Shown: positions 5,893-13,316, counted from the first letter of the stretch. The stretch: DNA of 20,343 bases from Clostridia bacterium (GCA_017547865.1 JAFYOA010000414.1:1-20343); one strand, 5' to 3'. Program-made: numbers and translations. The notes: generated by a model not told the origin, from the sequence alone.

Positions 5893-7548
5893 TTAAAGGA
5901 TCGCCTTATACTTCCCGGCGCCATTGGGGCCAAAGGCAATGCCTTCCACAAACACGCCCTCTTCCCACCGGCCGGTGAATTCGATCTGTCCGTCCGGACG
6001 GAAGGAAGTTCCCTCTCCGTGGCGCAGACCGTTTTTATGCATACCGGTGTAAACCATGTTGCCGTCGTCATCAAATTCGCTGCCGCGGCCGTTGCCCGGG
6101 GCATCCGGCAAACCGGTGATCACCGTACCGGAGTTATCGATGCAGAACACCGTCTTCTCTTCCCCATCGCCGCTGTCGCGAATCACGCACAGACGCCCGT
6201 CTTTATCAAAGAGGAAATCCATGCCCACGCGGGTGCCATCCTGCCACTTGCCCACATGCAGAGAATTATCCTCCCGGCGGAAGGACACGCCCAGGCCGTG
6301 GCGGCAGTTGTTTTTCCAGTTGCCGGCGTAGCACAGCCCGCCGTTTTTGTAATACAAAGAGCCAAAGCCCTCTTTTTTATCGTCGGTATACTCGCCGTCG
6401 TAGGCGGTCAGGCCGTTTTCCTGCTCGGTACGGCCGCGGCCGTGGCGCTTTCCGTTCTGCAGGCTGCCCACATAGCGGTACACTTTGCCCTGTCGGGCAA
6501 AGGACAGGTCTGCTTCCGCCGGGGTGGTCAGCATGGTCTCTTCTGCGGCAGGCACTTCGGCGGGAAGCACTTCTTCCACAACCGGAGCGGGTTCTTCCAC
6601 AGGCATCATCGTTTCTTCCGCTGCAGTTTCTTCTGCTTTGGCTTCTTCCGGAACTTCCGCCGGTTTCTCTTCGGGATCCGCTGCCGTTTCCTCATTTTCT
6701 GCCGCGGGTTCTTCTTCCTCCGCAGCCGGCTCTTCCGGCTCCTCTGCAGAAACAGGCTCTTCTGCCGGCTCTTCCTCCACGGCGGTCTCCGCCTCTTCGG
6801 GGAACACATCTTCGGCAGCGGGTCTCTCCGCCGGCATAGTGGTCGGTGCAGGCTCACCCATCAGGGTGCTCCACAAAAAAGAAAGAGAAAGCGGCGTTTC
6901 TTCTTCCGGCACTGCCGCAGGCAGCCCGGCGGCGTACATTTTTTCTCTTTGGGCCTTTTCTTCGGCCGTACAGTACATCACATCTCCCTGCATACCGTAC
7001 AGCAGCACCTGCGGTTCCCCCAGTTTGGAGTTCACATAGCTCTGCAGAGCAGCATCATCGGGCATGTTCACCGGCAGCAACACTTCTTTTTCAAACGTCT
7101 CTTCGCCGGGGCGGCGGGTATAGTGCAGCATAGCCTCCTGCTCCGGGTCGGCGGCCAGCATTTCCACCGCCAGCGTGCTGTCTTCCGGCTCAAAATAATC
7201 GCTGCGCAGCCACATACTCCCCCGGAAAACAAGACGGCGGGACAGTTTTCCCCGGGCATCGTAATACAGCAGAACATCTTCTCCCCGCAAGGTAAAGGTG
7301 CGGCCATAGGCACCGGTGGGTGATTTTTCTTTCCAGCGTAGGCCGGTACGGCTGATTTTACCACTGTATTTCACCGCCACACCCAGGGTATTTTCGGTAC
7401 CCGCGGCGCGCACGGTTCGTTTTTTCTCAAAAAAAGCACGGCGGGCCGCAGCCAGCGGGCCATGCAGCGTGCCGTCGGCATCCCGCCCGGCAAGCACTAC
7501 GGCGCATACAGGCACAGCCTGCAGGCCGGTCAGTTGTTTCTTTTGCAT
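5893..7548 (-). CDS. MORN-repeat protein with long acidic linker
   Basis: The 551 residues fall into three parts. Residues 1-230 are a globular region I do not recognise. Residues about 235-345 are a low-complexity Pro/Ala/Glu linker, strongly negative and probably disordered. Residues 359-540 hold about six MORN repeats, for example YVGSLQNGKRHGRGR, YDGEYTDDKKEGFGSLYY, YAGNWKNNCRHGLGVSF and YTGMHKNGLRHGEGTSF. MORN repeats form beta-hairpin strips that in other proteins bind lipids or partner proteins. There is no signal peptide or membrane segment, so it is probably cytosolic. GGGGGAGA precedes the ATG and a strong promoter lies about 45 bp upstream. It appears monocistronic. Function is unknown. 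Confidence 0.9.
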   Translation of the reverse strand: MQKKQLTGLQAVPVCAVVLAGRDADGTLHGPLAAARRAFFEKKRTVRAAGTENTLGVAVKYSGKISRTGLRWKEKSPTGAYGRTFTLRGEDVLLYYDARGKLSRRLVFRGSMWLRSDYFEPEDSTLAVEMLAADPEQEAMLHYTRRPGEETFEKEVLLPVNMPDDAALQSYVNSKLGEPQVLLYGMQGDVMYCTAEEKAQREKMYAAGLPAAVPEEETPLSLSFLWSTLMGEPAPTTMPAERPAAEDVFPEEAETAVEEEPAEEPVSAEEPEEPAAEEEEPAAENEETAADPEEKPAEVPEEAKAEETAAEETMMPVEEPAPVVEEVLPAEVPAAEETMLTTPAEADLSFARQGKVYRYVGSLQNGKRHGRGRTEQENGLTAYDGEYTDDKKEGFGSLYYKNGGLCYAGNWKNNCRHGLGVSFRREDNSLHVGKWQDGTRVGMDFLFDKDGRLCVIRDSGDGEEKTVFCIDNSGTVITGLPDAPGNGRGSEFDDDGNMVYTGMHKNGLRHGEGTSFRPDGQIEFTGRWEEGVFVEGIAFGPNGAGKYKAIL

Positions 7549-7579
7549 ATCTTCTCCCCCATTCGGATGGACTGAAAAT

Positions 7580-7608
7580 ATTATAGCTTATCTGAAGGAA
7601 ATTGACAA
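7580..7608 (-). promoter_or_regulatory. Vegetative promoter of the MORN gene
   Basis: Minus-strand TTGTCA (7603-7608), a 17-bp spacer and a perfect TATAAT (7580-7585) lie upstream of the ATG at 7548. Predicted transcription start is near 7573, about 25 bases before the start codon. Confidence 0.75.
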
Positions 7609-7640
7609 TGTAAAACTTTTCTGCGGACAGAGCCGAAGAA

Positions 7641-7668
7641 AAAGTTGAAAGTGGACAGTGGAAAGTTA
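7641..7668. repeat. Four tandem 7-bp units
   Basis: AAAGTTG, AAAGTGG, ACAGTGG and AAAGTTA follow one another exactly in register (consensus AAAGTGG). The run sits between the MORN promoter and structured repeat copy B and is too short and imperfect for a CRISPR or coding repeat. Confidence 0.65.
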
Positions 7669-7683
7669 TAAAATTTGCAGTTT

Positions 7684-7776
7684 CTGCGCAACACAAAAGT
7701 TTTGTCCACTTTTTCAAAAGTGGCGGGTTGTTAGGGCAGCGCCCTGACCCGTGTCCCGCAGGACACGGAATCCCTT
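7684..7776. repeat. Structured dispersed repeat, copy B (three hairpins)
   Basis: Second copy of the element at 1798-1890, in the same orientation and of the same length. Lead-in CTGCGCAACACAAAAGTTTT; hairpin 1 (7706-7723, arms CCACTTTT/AAAAGTGG, loop TC); hairpin 2 (7725-7750, 3' arm GCCCTGACCC); hairpin 3 (7749-7768, arms CCGTGTCC/GGACACGG, loop CGCA); tail AATCCCTT. The element lies in the gene-free stretch 7549-8087, between the MORN gene and the ABC operon. Confidence 0.85.
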
Positions 7777-7804
7777 GCCTTGGAAGCGCTCGGGGAAGGG
7801 TGAA

Positions 7805-7853
7805 TTTTCTGCAGCGCAGAAAAGAGGGGAGTCTCTGCAAGAGAGGGACTCCC
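7805..7853. other. Two further hairpins downstream of repeat copy B
   Basis: TTTTCTGC/GCAGAAAA around AGC (7805-7823) is followed by GGGAGTCTCT paired with AGAGGGACTCCC around GCAAG (7827-7853, one bulge). Copy A has a comparable GGGA...TCCC hairpin at a similar distance, so these may belong to a longer version of the same element. Confidence 0.55.
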
Positions 7854-7891
7854 TTAAGAGAACCCTTGCCGGTGTGTAATTTTTAGGAAAC

Positions 7892-7944
7892 GGGACGATC
7901 GCACCCCACGCAGTGGGTGCCTGGCATCGTCCCCTACAGGGTGC
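7892..7944. repeat. Palindromic repeat with CCCCTACAGGGTGC tail, unit 1
   Basis: Outer arms GGGACGAT/ATCGTCCC (7892-7899, 7926-7933) enclose a second stem GCACCC/GGGTGC. The tail CCCCTACAGGGTGC (7931-7944) recurs exactly in the next unit. There is no coding potential. It resembles a small palindromic interspersed repeat. Confidence 0.65.
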
Positions 7945-7973
7945 CCCTAAATAAAGTACGTGCTAATTTATGC

Positions 7974-8003
7974 GGGCGGCCAATGGCCGCCCCTACAGGG
8001 TGC
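7974..8003. repeat. Palindromic repeat with CCCCTACAGGGTGC tail, unit 2
   Basis: GGGCGGCC-AAT-GGCCGCCC is a perfect 8-bp palindrome, followed by the same 14-base tail as unit 1 (7990-8003). The palindromes differ between units while the tail is identical. Confidence 0.65.
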
Positions 8004-8036
8004 GGCGGGTGTGGTATGTGCCGTTTTTTAAAACGC

Positions 8037-8073
8037 AAAACCGCCCGAAAAGACGGTGTGTCTCTTCGGGCGG
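8037..8073 (-). terminator. Terminator of the ABC exporter operon
   Basis: Minus-strand CCGCCCGAA pairs with TTCGGGCGG, with an inner AGAC/GTCT pairing, and GGTTTTGCGTTTT follows. It begins 15 bp after the stop codon of the second ABC gene. Confidence 0.85.
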
Positions 8074-8087
8074 CGGGGTAGGTTGGG

Positions 8088-9884
8088 TTATTCTTCTTCG
8101 ATCCATTCCACGGCGGTGTCGCGGGCATTGGCCATGCACAGGTCGTAATAACGGCCCTTCAGTGCCATCAGCTCGTCGTGCTTGCCGCATTCCACGATCT
8201 GGCCGCCATCGATGAACATGATCTTGTCGCAGTTCTTGATGGTGGAAAGACGGTGGGCAATGATGAAGGAAGTACGGCCCTGCAGCAATGCATTGATGCC
8301 CTGCTGCAGCAGGTGTTCCGTTTTGGCGTCGATGGAGGACGTAGCTTCGTCCAGAATCAGGATCGCGGGGTCGGAGAGCATGGTACGGGCAAAGGCGATG
8401 AGCTGTTTCTGGCCCTGAGAAAGACGGCCGCCGCGCTCGTTCACCTGGGTCTCGTAGCCGCTTTCCATCTCGCGGATGAAACCATCGGCGTGCACAGCCT
8501 TACAGGCGGCTTCAATTTCTGCCTGGGTGGCATCCAAACGGCCATAGCGAATGTTATCGGCGATGGTGCCGGAGAAGATGAAGCTATCCTGCAGCATAAT
8601 GCCCATCTGCGAACGCAGAGAGTGCAGGGTGATGTCGTTGATGTCGCGGCCATCCACCAGCAGCTTGCCTTCGGTAACATTGTAGAAGCGGCTGATGAGG
8701 TTGACCACGGTGGACTTACCGGAACCGGTGGGGCCAACCAGGGCGATGGATTCGCCTCGCTTCACATCGAAGCTCATGTTGTTGAGAACCTTCTGGCCGG
8801 GCTCGTAGCCAAAGCAAACATCCTTGAACTCGATGTTGCCCTGCATGTCCACGATATCGGTGGCGCCGGGCATGTCATCCACAGAGACCGGCTCATCCAG
8901 CACCTGGAAAATACGTTCCAGATAAGAGACGGTGTTGAGGAAGTTGTTGTAAATATTGGCCAGGTTGATGATAGGCTGCCAGAAACGCTGGGCATAGGAT
9001 GCCATGGCGATGATGACGCCGATTTCGGCGGAAAGAGCAAACCAGGAAACACCGGCCACATACACCAGGTTGGTGACGGTACGGGAAATGTTGTTACTGG
9101 CCAGCCACATGGTGTTGGAAATATACGCCATGTCCAAAAATGCCTTCTGGGCGGCGCGGCTCAGCTTTTTGTAAATGCCTTCGTTCACCGTCTGGCGGTT
9201 GAAGATCTGGCTCACCTTTACGCCGTCAATGCTTTCGCAGGTGTAGGCGGTCAGGTTGGAAGACTTGTTGTTGTTGATCAGACGGGTCTTGCGCTGGCGG
9301 GGCTTGATGAGATACACAAACGCCAGCAGCACCGGCACGCCGGTGAGCACCAGGAAAGCCAACTGCCAATGCATCATGAACATGAACAGCATAATGAACA
9401 CCAGGTTCAGGCATTCCATAATGGCGCTGATGATGCCGTTGGTCATCATATCGGAAACGTTGTTCACATAGTTGACCACACGCACCAGGATCTTGCCCTG
9501 GGGACGGCTATCGTAATAGGCAAAGGGCAGACGCTGCAGGTGAGAGAACACATCGCAGCGCAGGTCGTAAATGAAGGACTGGCCCACGTTGGCCATAATG
9601 ATGCCGCGCAGAACGCCGCACAGAATGGACGTGATGATGGCCACCGTAAGAATTACGGAAAGGCGGATGAGCATTGCCATATCTTTGTTGGGCATGGCAA
9701 TGTCCATGGCCTGCTGGATCAGCGTGGGGCTAAGCAAGCTGAGCAGCGAAGCAAAGCAGGAGATCACCAGCACCAGCACCATCTTCCAGGCGTAGGGCTT
9801 GGCGTACTGAAGGGCACGGGTCATACTACCTTTTCGGTATTTTTCCTCCAGCTCTTCATCCACGTCGTACTTATTTCTTGCCAT
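8088..9884 (-). CDS. ABC exporter half-transporter, catalytic subunit
   Basis: A 598-residue type IV ABC exporter subunit: a six-helix membrane domain (about residues 30-320) fused to a nucleotide-binding domain. Walker A is GPTGSGKS (384-391), Walker B ILILDE with catalytic Glu513, and the switch histidine is His544 in IIAHRLST. The signature is the altered LSQGQ (488-492) instead of LSGGQ. Paired with its neighbour it would form a BmrCD/TM287-288-like heterodimer in which this subunit supplies the catalytic Walker residues of the active site. The start MARNKYD has AAGGAGG upstream, and its ATG overlaps the previous gene's stop (TAATG), so the two are translationally coupled. Substrate is unknown: drugs, lipids or peptides are all possible. 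Confidence 0.95.
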   Translation of the reverse strand: MARNKYDVDEELEEKYRKGSMTRALQYAKPYAWKMVLVLVISCFASLLSLLSPTLIQQAMDIAMPNKDMAMLIRLSVILTVAIITSILCGVLRGIIMANVGQSFIYDLRCDVFSHLQRLPFAYYDSRPQGKILVRVVNYVNNVSDMMTNGIISAIMECLNLVFIMLFMFMMHWQLAFLVLTGVPVLLAFVYLIKPRQRKTRLINNNKSSNLTAYTCESIDGVKVSQIFNRQTVNEGIYKKLSRAAQKAFLDMAYISNTMWLASNNISRTVTNLVYVAGVSWFALSAEIGVIIAMASYAQRFWQPIINLANIYNNFLNTVSYLERIFQVLDEPVSVDDMPGATDIVDMQGNIEFKDVCFGYEPGQKVLNNMSFDVKRGESIALVGPTGSGKSTVVNLISRFYNVTEGKLLVDGRDINDITLHSLRSQMGIMLQDSFIFSGTIADNIRYGRLDATQAEIEAACKAVHADGFIREMESGYETQVNERGGRLSQGQKQLIAFARTMLSDPAILILDEATSSIDAKTEHLLQQGINALLQGRTSFIIAHRLSTIKNCDKIMFIDGGQIVECGKHDELMALKGRYYDLCMANARDTAVEWIEEE

Positions 9885-11647
9885 TATGCTTCGCCTCCTT
9901 TCGTCACAGGACCGGTAAAGGGCGGCAGACCGTGCACATCCTGCAGTTCGCACACATCGCGGTAATAAGCGTTGGTGGCAGAAAGCGTTTTGTGCGTGCC
10001 GATATCGATCTTGCCGTTTTCCAGAATAAAGATCTGGTCGGCATCTTTAACAGAAGAGATACGCTGGGCGATGATGATCTTGGTGCAGGGGAAGGGCAGA
10101 TTGCGCAGGTTTTCCTGAATCTTCTTCTCCGTTTCCATATCCACGGCAGAGGTGGTGTCGTCCAGAATGACCACAGGCGGCTCCACCGCCAGGGCGCGTG
10201 CCAGAGCAATACGCTGCCGCTGACCGCCGGAAAGACCCACGCCGCGTTCGCCAACGATGGTCTCGTAGCCCTGCTCCATGCGGCGGATAAACCCATCCGC
10301 ATCGGCTGCATCGGCGTAGTACACGACCTTCTCTTCGCTCATTTCCGGGTTACCAAAGGAAATGTTGCCGTCCACGGAATCGGAGAACAGGAACACATCC
10401 TGGGTGGCAATGCCCACAGAGCTGCGCAGCTGCGCGAGCTTCCACATGGTCACAGGCACATCGTCCACCAGCACTTCACCGGCATCCACATCGTAGAAGC
10501 GGCTGATGAGGTTGGCGATGGTGGTCTTACCACAGCCGGTGGGGCCCATAATGGCCACCGTCTGGCCGGGTTCGATCACAAAGGAAGCATCGTCCAGCAC
10601 GGTGGTGTTGCCGTGTTTGAACGTAACGTTCTTGAATTCAACTTTGCCCTTCGGGCGCTCGGTCTTGTCCTGTGCATCGCTGCGGTCCGCAATCAGCGGG
10701 CGGGCGTAGAACAGTTCGATGACCTTATCGGCAGAAGCGAAGAAGCGCTGCAGGTCGTTGAGGATACCGCTGATGTTGCGCATGGGATCGGCCAGGGCCC
10801 AGGTCAGGCTGTTGAACGCCGTGAACTGACCCAGGGTGAGTTCGCCCCGAATGACCAGCGCGCCGCCCACCAGCAGGGTGATCAGCGACATGGACTGGGC
10901 GAAGAAATCCATCACGGGCACGATCTTCTGCCAGGCGTAGGCCGCCTTCAGATTGGCCTTGCGGAAATCATCGCTGCGGGCAAAGAACTTTTCTTTTTCA
11001 AAAGCTTCGCGTGCAAAGGCTTTCACCACACGGTTACCGGCGATGTTTTCCTGCGCCGCAGTGTTGATGTCGGAAAGTTTGTCACGGATCTGACGGTACA
11101 GCGGCCGCACATTCTTGCCATACAGGATGGAAGAAATAAGAATGAACGGCATCACGCACATCAGCGTCAGCGTCAGCGTGCTGTTCACTGTGCTGAGATA
11201 CACCAGCGAGATCAGGAACATCACAACGGACTCCACCAGAACGTGGGAAATATACGCCACCACATGGCGGATATATTCCATATCACCGGTCACACGGGTG
11301 ATGATATCACCGGAACGGTGGCGGTCGTAGAACCGCATTTCCTGGTGCTGCAGGTTATGGAAGACAGATTCGCGGATCTTCACGATCATGCCCTGGGAAG
11401 CCTGGTCCAGCAGGACGACCATGGCATAACGCACACCGGTACGGATAAGAACGTACACGCTGAACGCCGCCAAAATCGGGATCAGCCACTCGGGATGGTC
11501 TCCTCGGATGGCATCGTCCACCAGAATTTCAGAAAGATACGGGCTGACCAGAATGATGGCGCTCATGAACGCCGCCAGCAGCACACCCACGATGTACTTT
11601 GCCCTGTACCCTTCCAGGTTCTTCCATATAAATTTCAATTGGAACAC
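9884..11647 (-). CDS. ABC exporter half-transporter, degenerate-site subunit
   Basis: A 587-residue ABC exporter subunit with six predicted membrane helices and a C-terminal nucleotide-binding domain. Walker A is GPTGCGKT (368-375) and the signature is a canonical LSGGQ (472-476). The catalytic glutamate is replaced by Asp497 (VVILDD) and the switch histidine by Gln528 (IIIAQRIS). This is the pattern of the non-hydrolysing partner in heterodimeric exporters: its LSGGQ completes the partner's active site. The start is taken as the GTG at 11647 because AAGGAGG lies 8 bases before it and VFQLKFIWKNLEGY is a normal N-terminus. An ATG at 11731 in the same frame would add 28 unconvincing residues. 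It is the first gene of the operon and overlaps the next by one base. Confidence 0.93.
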   Translation of the reverse strand: MFQLKFIWKNLEGYRAKYIVGVLLAAFMSAIILVSPYLSEILVDDAIRGDHPEWLIPILAAFSVYVLIRTGVRYAMVVLLDQASQGMIVKIRESVFHNLQHQEMRFYDRHRSGDIITRVTGDMEYIRHVVAYISHVLVESVVMFLISLVYLSTVNSTLTLTLMCVMPFILISSILYGKNVRPLYRQIRDKLSDINTAAQENIAGNRVVKAFAREAFEKEKFFARSDDFRKANLKAAYAWQKIVPVMDFFAQSMSLITLLVGGALVIRGELTLGQFTAFNSLTWALADPMRNISGILNDLQRFFASADKVIELFYARPLIADRSDAQDKTERPKGKVEFKNVTFKHGNTTVLDDASFVIEPGQTVAIMGPTGCGKTTIANLISRFYDVDAGEVLVDDVPVTMWKLAQLRSSVGIATQDVFLFSDSVDGNISFGNPEMSEEKVVYYADAADADGFIRRMEQGYETIVGERGVGLSGGQRQRIALARALAVEPPVVILDDTTSAVDMETEKKIQENLRNLPFPCTKIIIAQRISSVKDADQIFILENGKIDIGTHKTLSATNAYYRDVCELQDVHGLPPFTGPVTKGGEA

Positions 11648-11746
11648 GGCAGAACCCTCCTTTTCGTGTTCCCCCGGCGCGGCAGAAACGCTCCGCAGGC
11701 GCCGTTCGGGTTTTTCGGCAGGGCGGCACACCGCACCGGCCGAGAT

Positions 11747-11777
11747 ACAAAACAGTATACAAATGCCACTGTTTTGT
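11747..11777 (-). promoter_or_regulatory. Promoter with inverted-repeat operator of the ABC operon
   Basis: ACAAAACAGT (11747-11756) and ACTGTTTTGT (11768-11777) are perfect 10-bp inverted arms separated by 11 bp. On the minus strand the -10 box TATACT (11754-11759, preceded by TG) sits inside this repeat, about 100 bp upstream of the GTG start. No good -35 is seen, so activity may rest on the TG-extended -10. A dimeric repressor bound here would block the promoter. No regulator gene is adjacent. Confidence 0.55.
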
Positions 11778-11901
11778 TCGTCACCGTAAATATACCGAAA
11801 TCACCCGGAAAAAGCAATGACTTACCGGAAGAAAAGTGCCGAAAATGTGCCGGATATTTTGGAACATTTGCCCATAACTAAACAATTAGAAACTGCTTCC
11901 A

Positions 11902-11914
11902 CACAATTATTGTG
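11902..11914. promoter_or_regulatory. Palindrome upstream of eno
   Basis: CACAAT-T-ATTGTG is a 13-bp perfect palindrome 65 bp before the eno start, in the AT-rich part of the 332-bp divergent spacer 11648-11979. It could be an operator. The -35/-10 elements of eno are not clear, CATAAT at 11923-11928 being the best -10 candidate. The rest of the spacer holds only the ABC promoter described separately. Confidence 0.3.
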
Positions 11915-11979
11915 AATTTCAGCATAATTTCACACCCATAGCCAAAACTAACCGCAAAAGGCGAAAGGCGGTATCCATT

Positions 11980-13209
11980 ATGCGAATTCAGAAGATATAC
12001 GGGCTGGAAGTGCTGGACTCCCGGGGAAATCCCACCGTGTGCGCCCAAGTGCAGCTTTCTTCCGGCGTTACTGCTGCGGCAGCCGTGCCCAGCGGGGCTT
12101 CCACCGGGCAGTTCGAAGCCCTGGAACTGCGGGACAACGAAGCCCGCTACGGCGGCAAAGGCGTGCGCAAAGCGGTGGAGAACATCGAGAAGATCATCTC
12201 CCCCGCCCTGGAAAAACTGAGCGACCTGCAGCTGAGCACCATTGACCGCACCCTGTTGGCGCTGGACGGAACGGAAAACAAATCTGTTTTGGGTGCCAAC
12301 GCCATGCTGGCGGTCTCTGTTGCCTGCGCCAAAGCCATGGCGCTGGAGAAAAACGTGCCGCTGTACCGGTACATTGGCGGCGAAAATGCCCGCACCCTGC
12401 CGGTGCCCATGCTGAATATCCTCAACGGCGGCGCCCATGCCGCCAACAACGTGGATGTACAGGAATTTATGATCGTTCCCCGGGGGATCGATGCTTTTCC
12501 GGAAGCGCTGCGGGTGAGCTGTGAAATTTACCACACCCTTGGCAGGCTGCTGCAAAACCGGGGCCTTGCCTGCGGCGTAGGCGATGAAGGCGGCTTTGCC
12601 CCCAGCCTGCAAAGCGACGAAGAAGCCCTGGAGCTGCTGTGCGAAGCCATCACCACCGCCGGTTTTTCCACCGCAGAGGTGGGCATTGCCCTGGATGCCG
12701 CCGCCAGCGAATGGCACCGGGACGGCAGCTACACCCTGCCCAAACGAAACGTGCAGTACAGCACCGACGGGCTGATCGCCCGGTGGGAAGACCTGTGCGG
12801 CAAGTACCCCATTTGCAGCCTGGAAGACCCCCTGGGCGAAACAGATACGGAGGGCTGGCAGGAACTGACCCGCCGGCTGGGCGGCCAGGTGCAGCTGGTG
12901 GGCGATGACCTTTTTGTAACGGACCCGCGGCGCATTGCCCGGGGCGTGCAGCAGGGGCTGGCAAACGCGGTGCTCATCAAGCCGAACCAGATCGGCACCC
13001 TGACAGAAACCATGCTGGCGGTGGAAGAAGCGAAAAAAGCCGGGTACGGCACCATCCTCTCCCATCGTTCCGGCGAAACGGAAGACACCACCATTGCGGA
13101 TCTCGCCGTGGGGCTGAACGCCGGGCAGATCAAAACCGGTGCCCCCTGCCGGGGCGAACGCACCGCAAAATACAACCGGCTGCTGCAAATCGCCAGGGCA
13201 ATTTGCTAA
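11980..13209 (+). CDS. eno: Enolase (phosphopyruvate hydratase), short form
   Basis: Converts 2-phosphoglycerate to phosphoenolpyruvate in the cytosol. The catalytic apparatus is complete: Ser41 loop (PSGASTG), Glu203 in GDEGGF, magnesium ligands Asp239, Glu282 (SLEDP) and Asp309 (GDDLFVT), catalytic base Lys334 (LIKPNQIGT), and SHRSGETED (361-369) with Lys385 in IKTGAP. At 409 residues it is about 20 shorter than typical bacterial enolases (about 430), with losses spread over loops and the C-terminus. The Shine-Dalgarno GAAAGGCGG is imperfect. It is the next enzyme after gpmI but lies 10 kb away on the opposite strand, divergent from the ABC operon. It could be the only enolase or a second copy. 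Confidence 0.95.
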   Translation: MRIQKIYGLEVLDSRGNPTVCAQVQLSSGVTAAAAVPSGASTGQFEALELRDNEARYGGKGVRKAVENIEKIISPALEKLSDLQLSTIDRTLLALDGTENKSVLGANAMLAVSVACAKAMALEKNVPLYRYIGGENARTLPVPMLNILNGGAHAANNVDVQEFMIVPRGIDAFPEALRVSCEIYHTLGRLLQNRGLACGVGDEGGFAPSLQSDEEALELLCEAITTAGFSTAEVGIALDAAASEWHRDGSYTLPKRNVQYSTDGLIARWEDLCGKYPICSLEDPLGETDTEGWQELTRRLGGQVQLVGDDLFVTDPRRIARGVQQGLANAVLIKPNQIGTLTETMLAVEEAKKAGYGTILSHRSGETEDTTIADLAVGLNAGQIKTGAPCRGERTAKYNRLLQIARAIC

Positions 13210-13230
13210 GTAATACGTTATTTCTTTGGC

Positions 13231-13252
13231 GGGACGATGCAAGCATCGTCCC
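13231..13252. repeat. Perfect palindrome GGGACGATGC/GCATCGTCCC
   Basis: Two 10-bp arms separated by AA lie 21 bp after the eno stop. The arms extend the GGGACGAT/ATCGTCCC arms of the palindromic repeat at 7892-7933, suggesting one dispersed family. There is no T-tract, so it is probably not the eno terminator. Confidence 0.6.
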
Positions 13253-13271
13253 CTGCGTTTCACTCTTCACC

Positions 13272-13308
13272 AAAAAAGCGCCTGCCCCGCAGCGGAGCAG
13301 ACGCTTTT
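13272..13308. terminator. Bidirectional terminator between eno and the glycan operon
   Basis: AGCG-CTGC pairs with GCAG-CGCT (one C/A mismatch), with an inner CCGC/GCGG. AAAAAA precedes it and TTTTC follows. It lies between the convergent ends of eno (13209) and the hydrolase gene (13317) and would stop transcription from both sides. Confidence 0.82.
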
Positions 13309-13316
13309 CTTATCTT

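Noticed and set aside
7641..8073. Possible CRISPR array because of many repeated palindromes
   Set aside because: There is no constant repeat with regular unique spacers, units differ in size, and no cas gene is nearby.
11648..11731. ATG-started version of the first ABC gene, 28 residues longer
   Set aside because: No ribosome binding site is seen and the added residues look like untranslated leader. AAGGAGG sits at the right distance before the GTG at 11647.
11878..13263. Minus-strand 461-codon frame opposite eno
   Set aside because: It is the mirror frame of a fully recognisable enolase, with composition typical of antisense shadows and no start signals.
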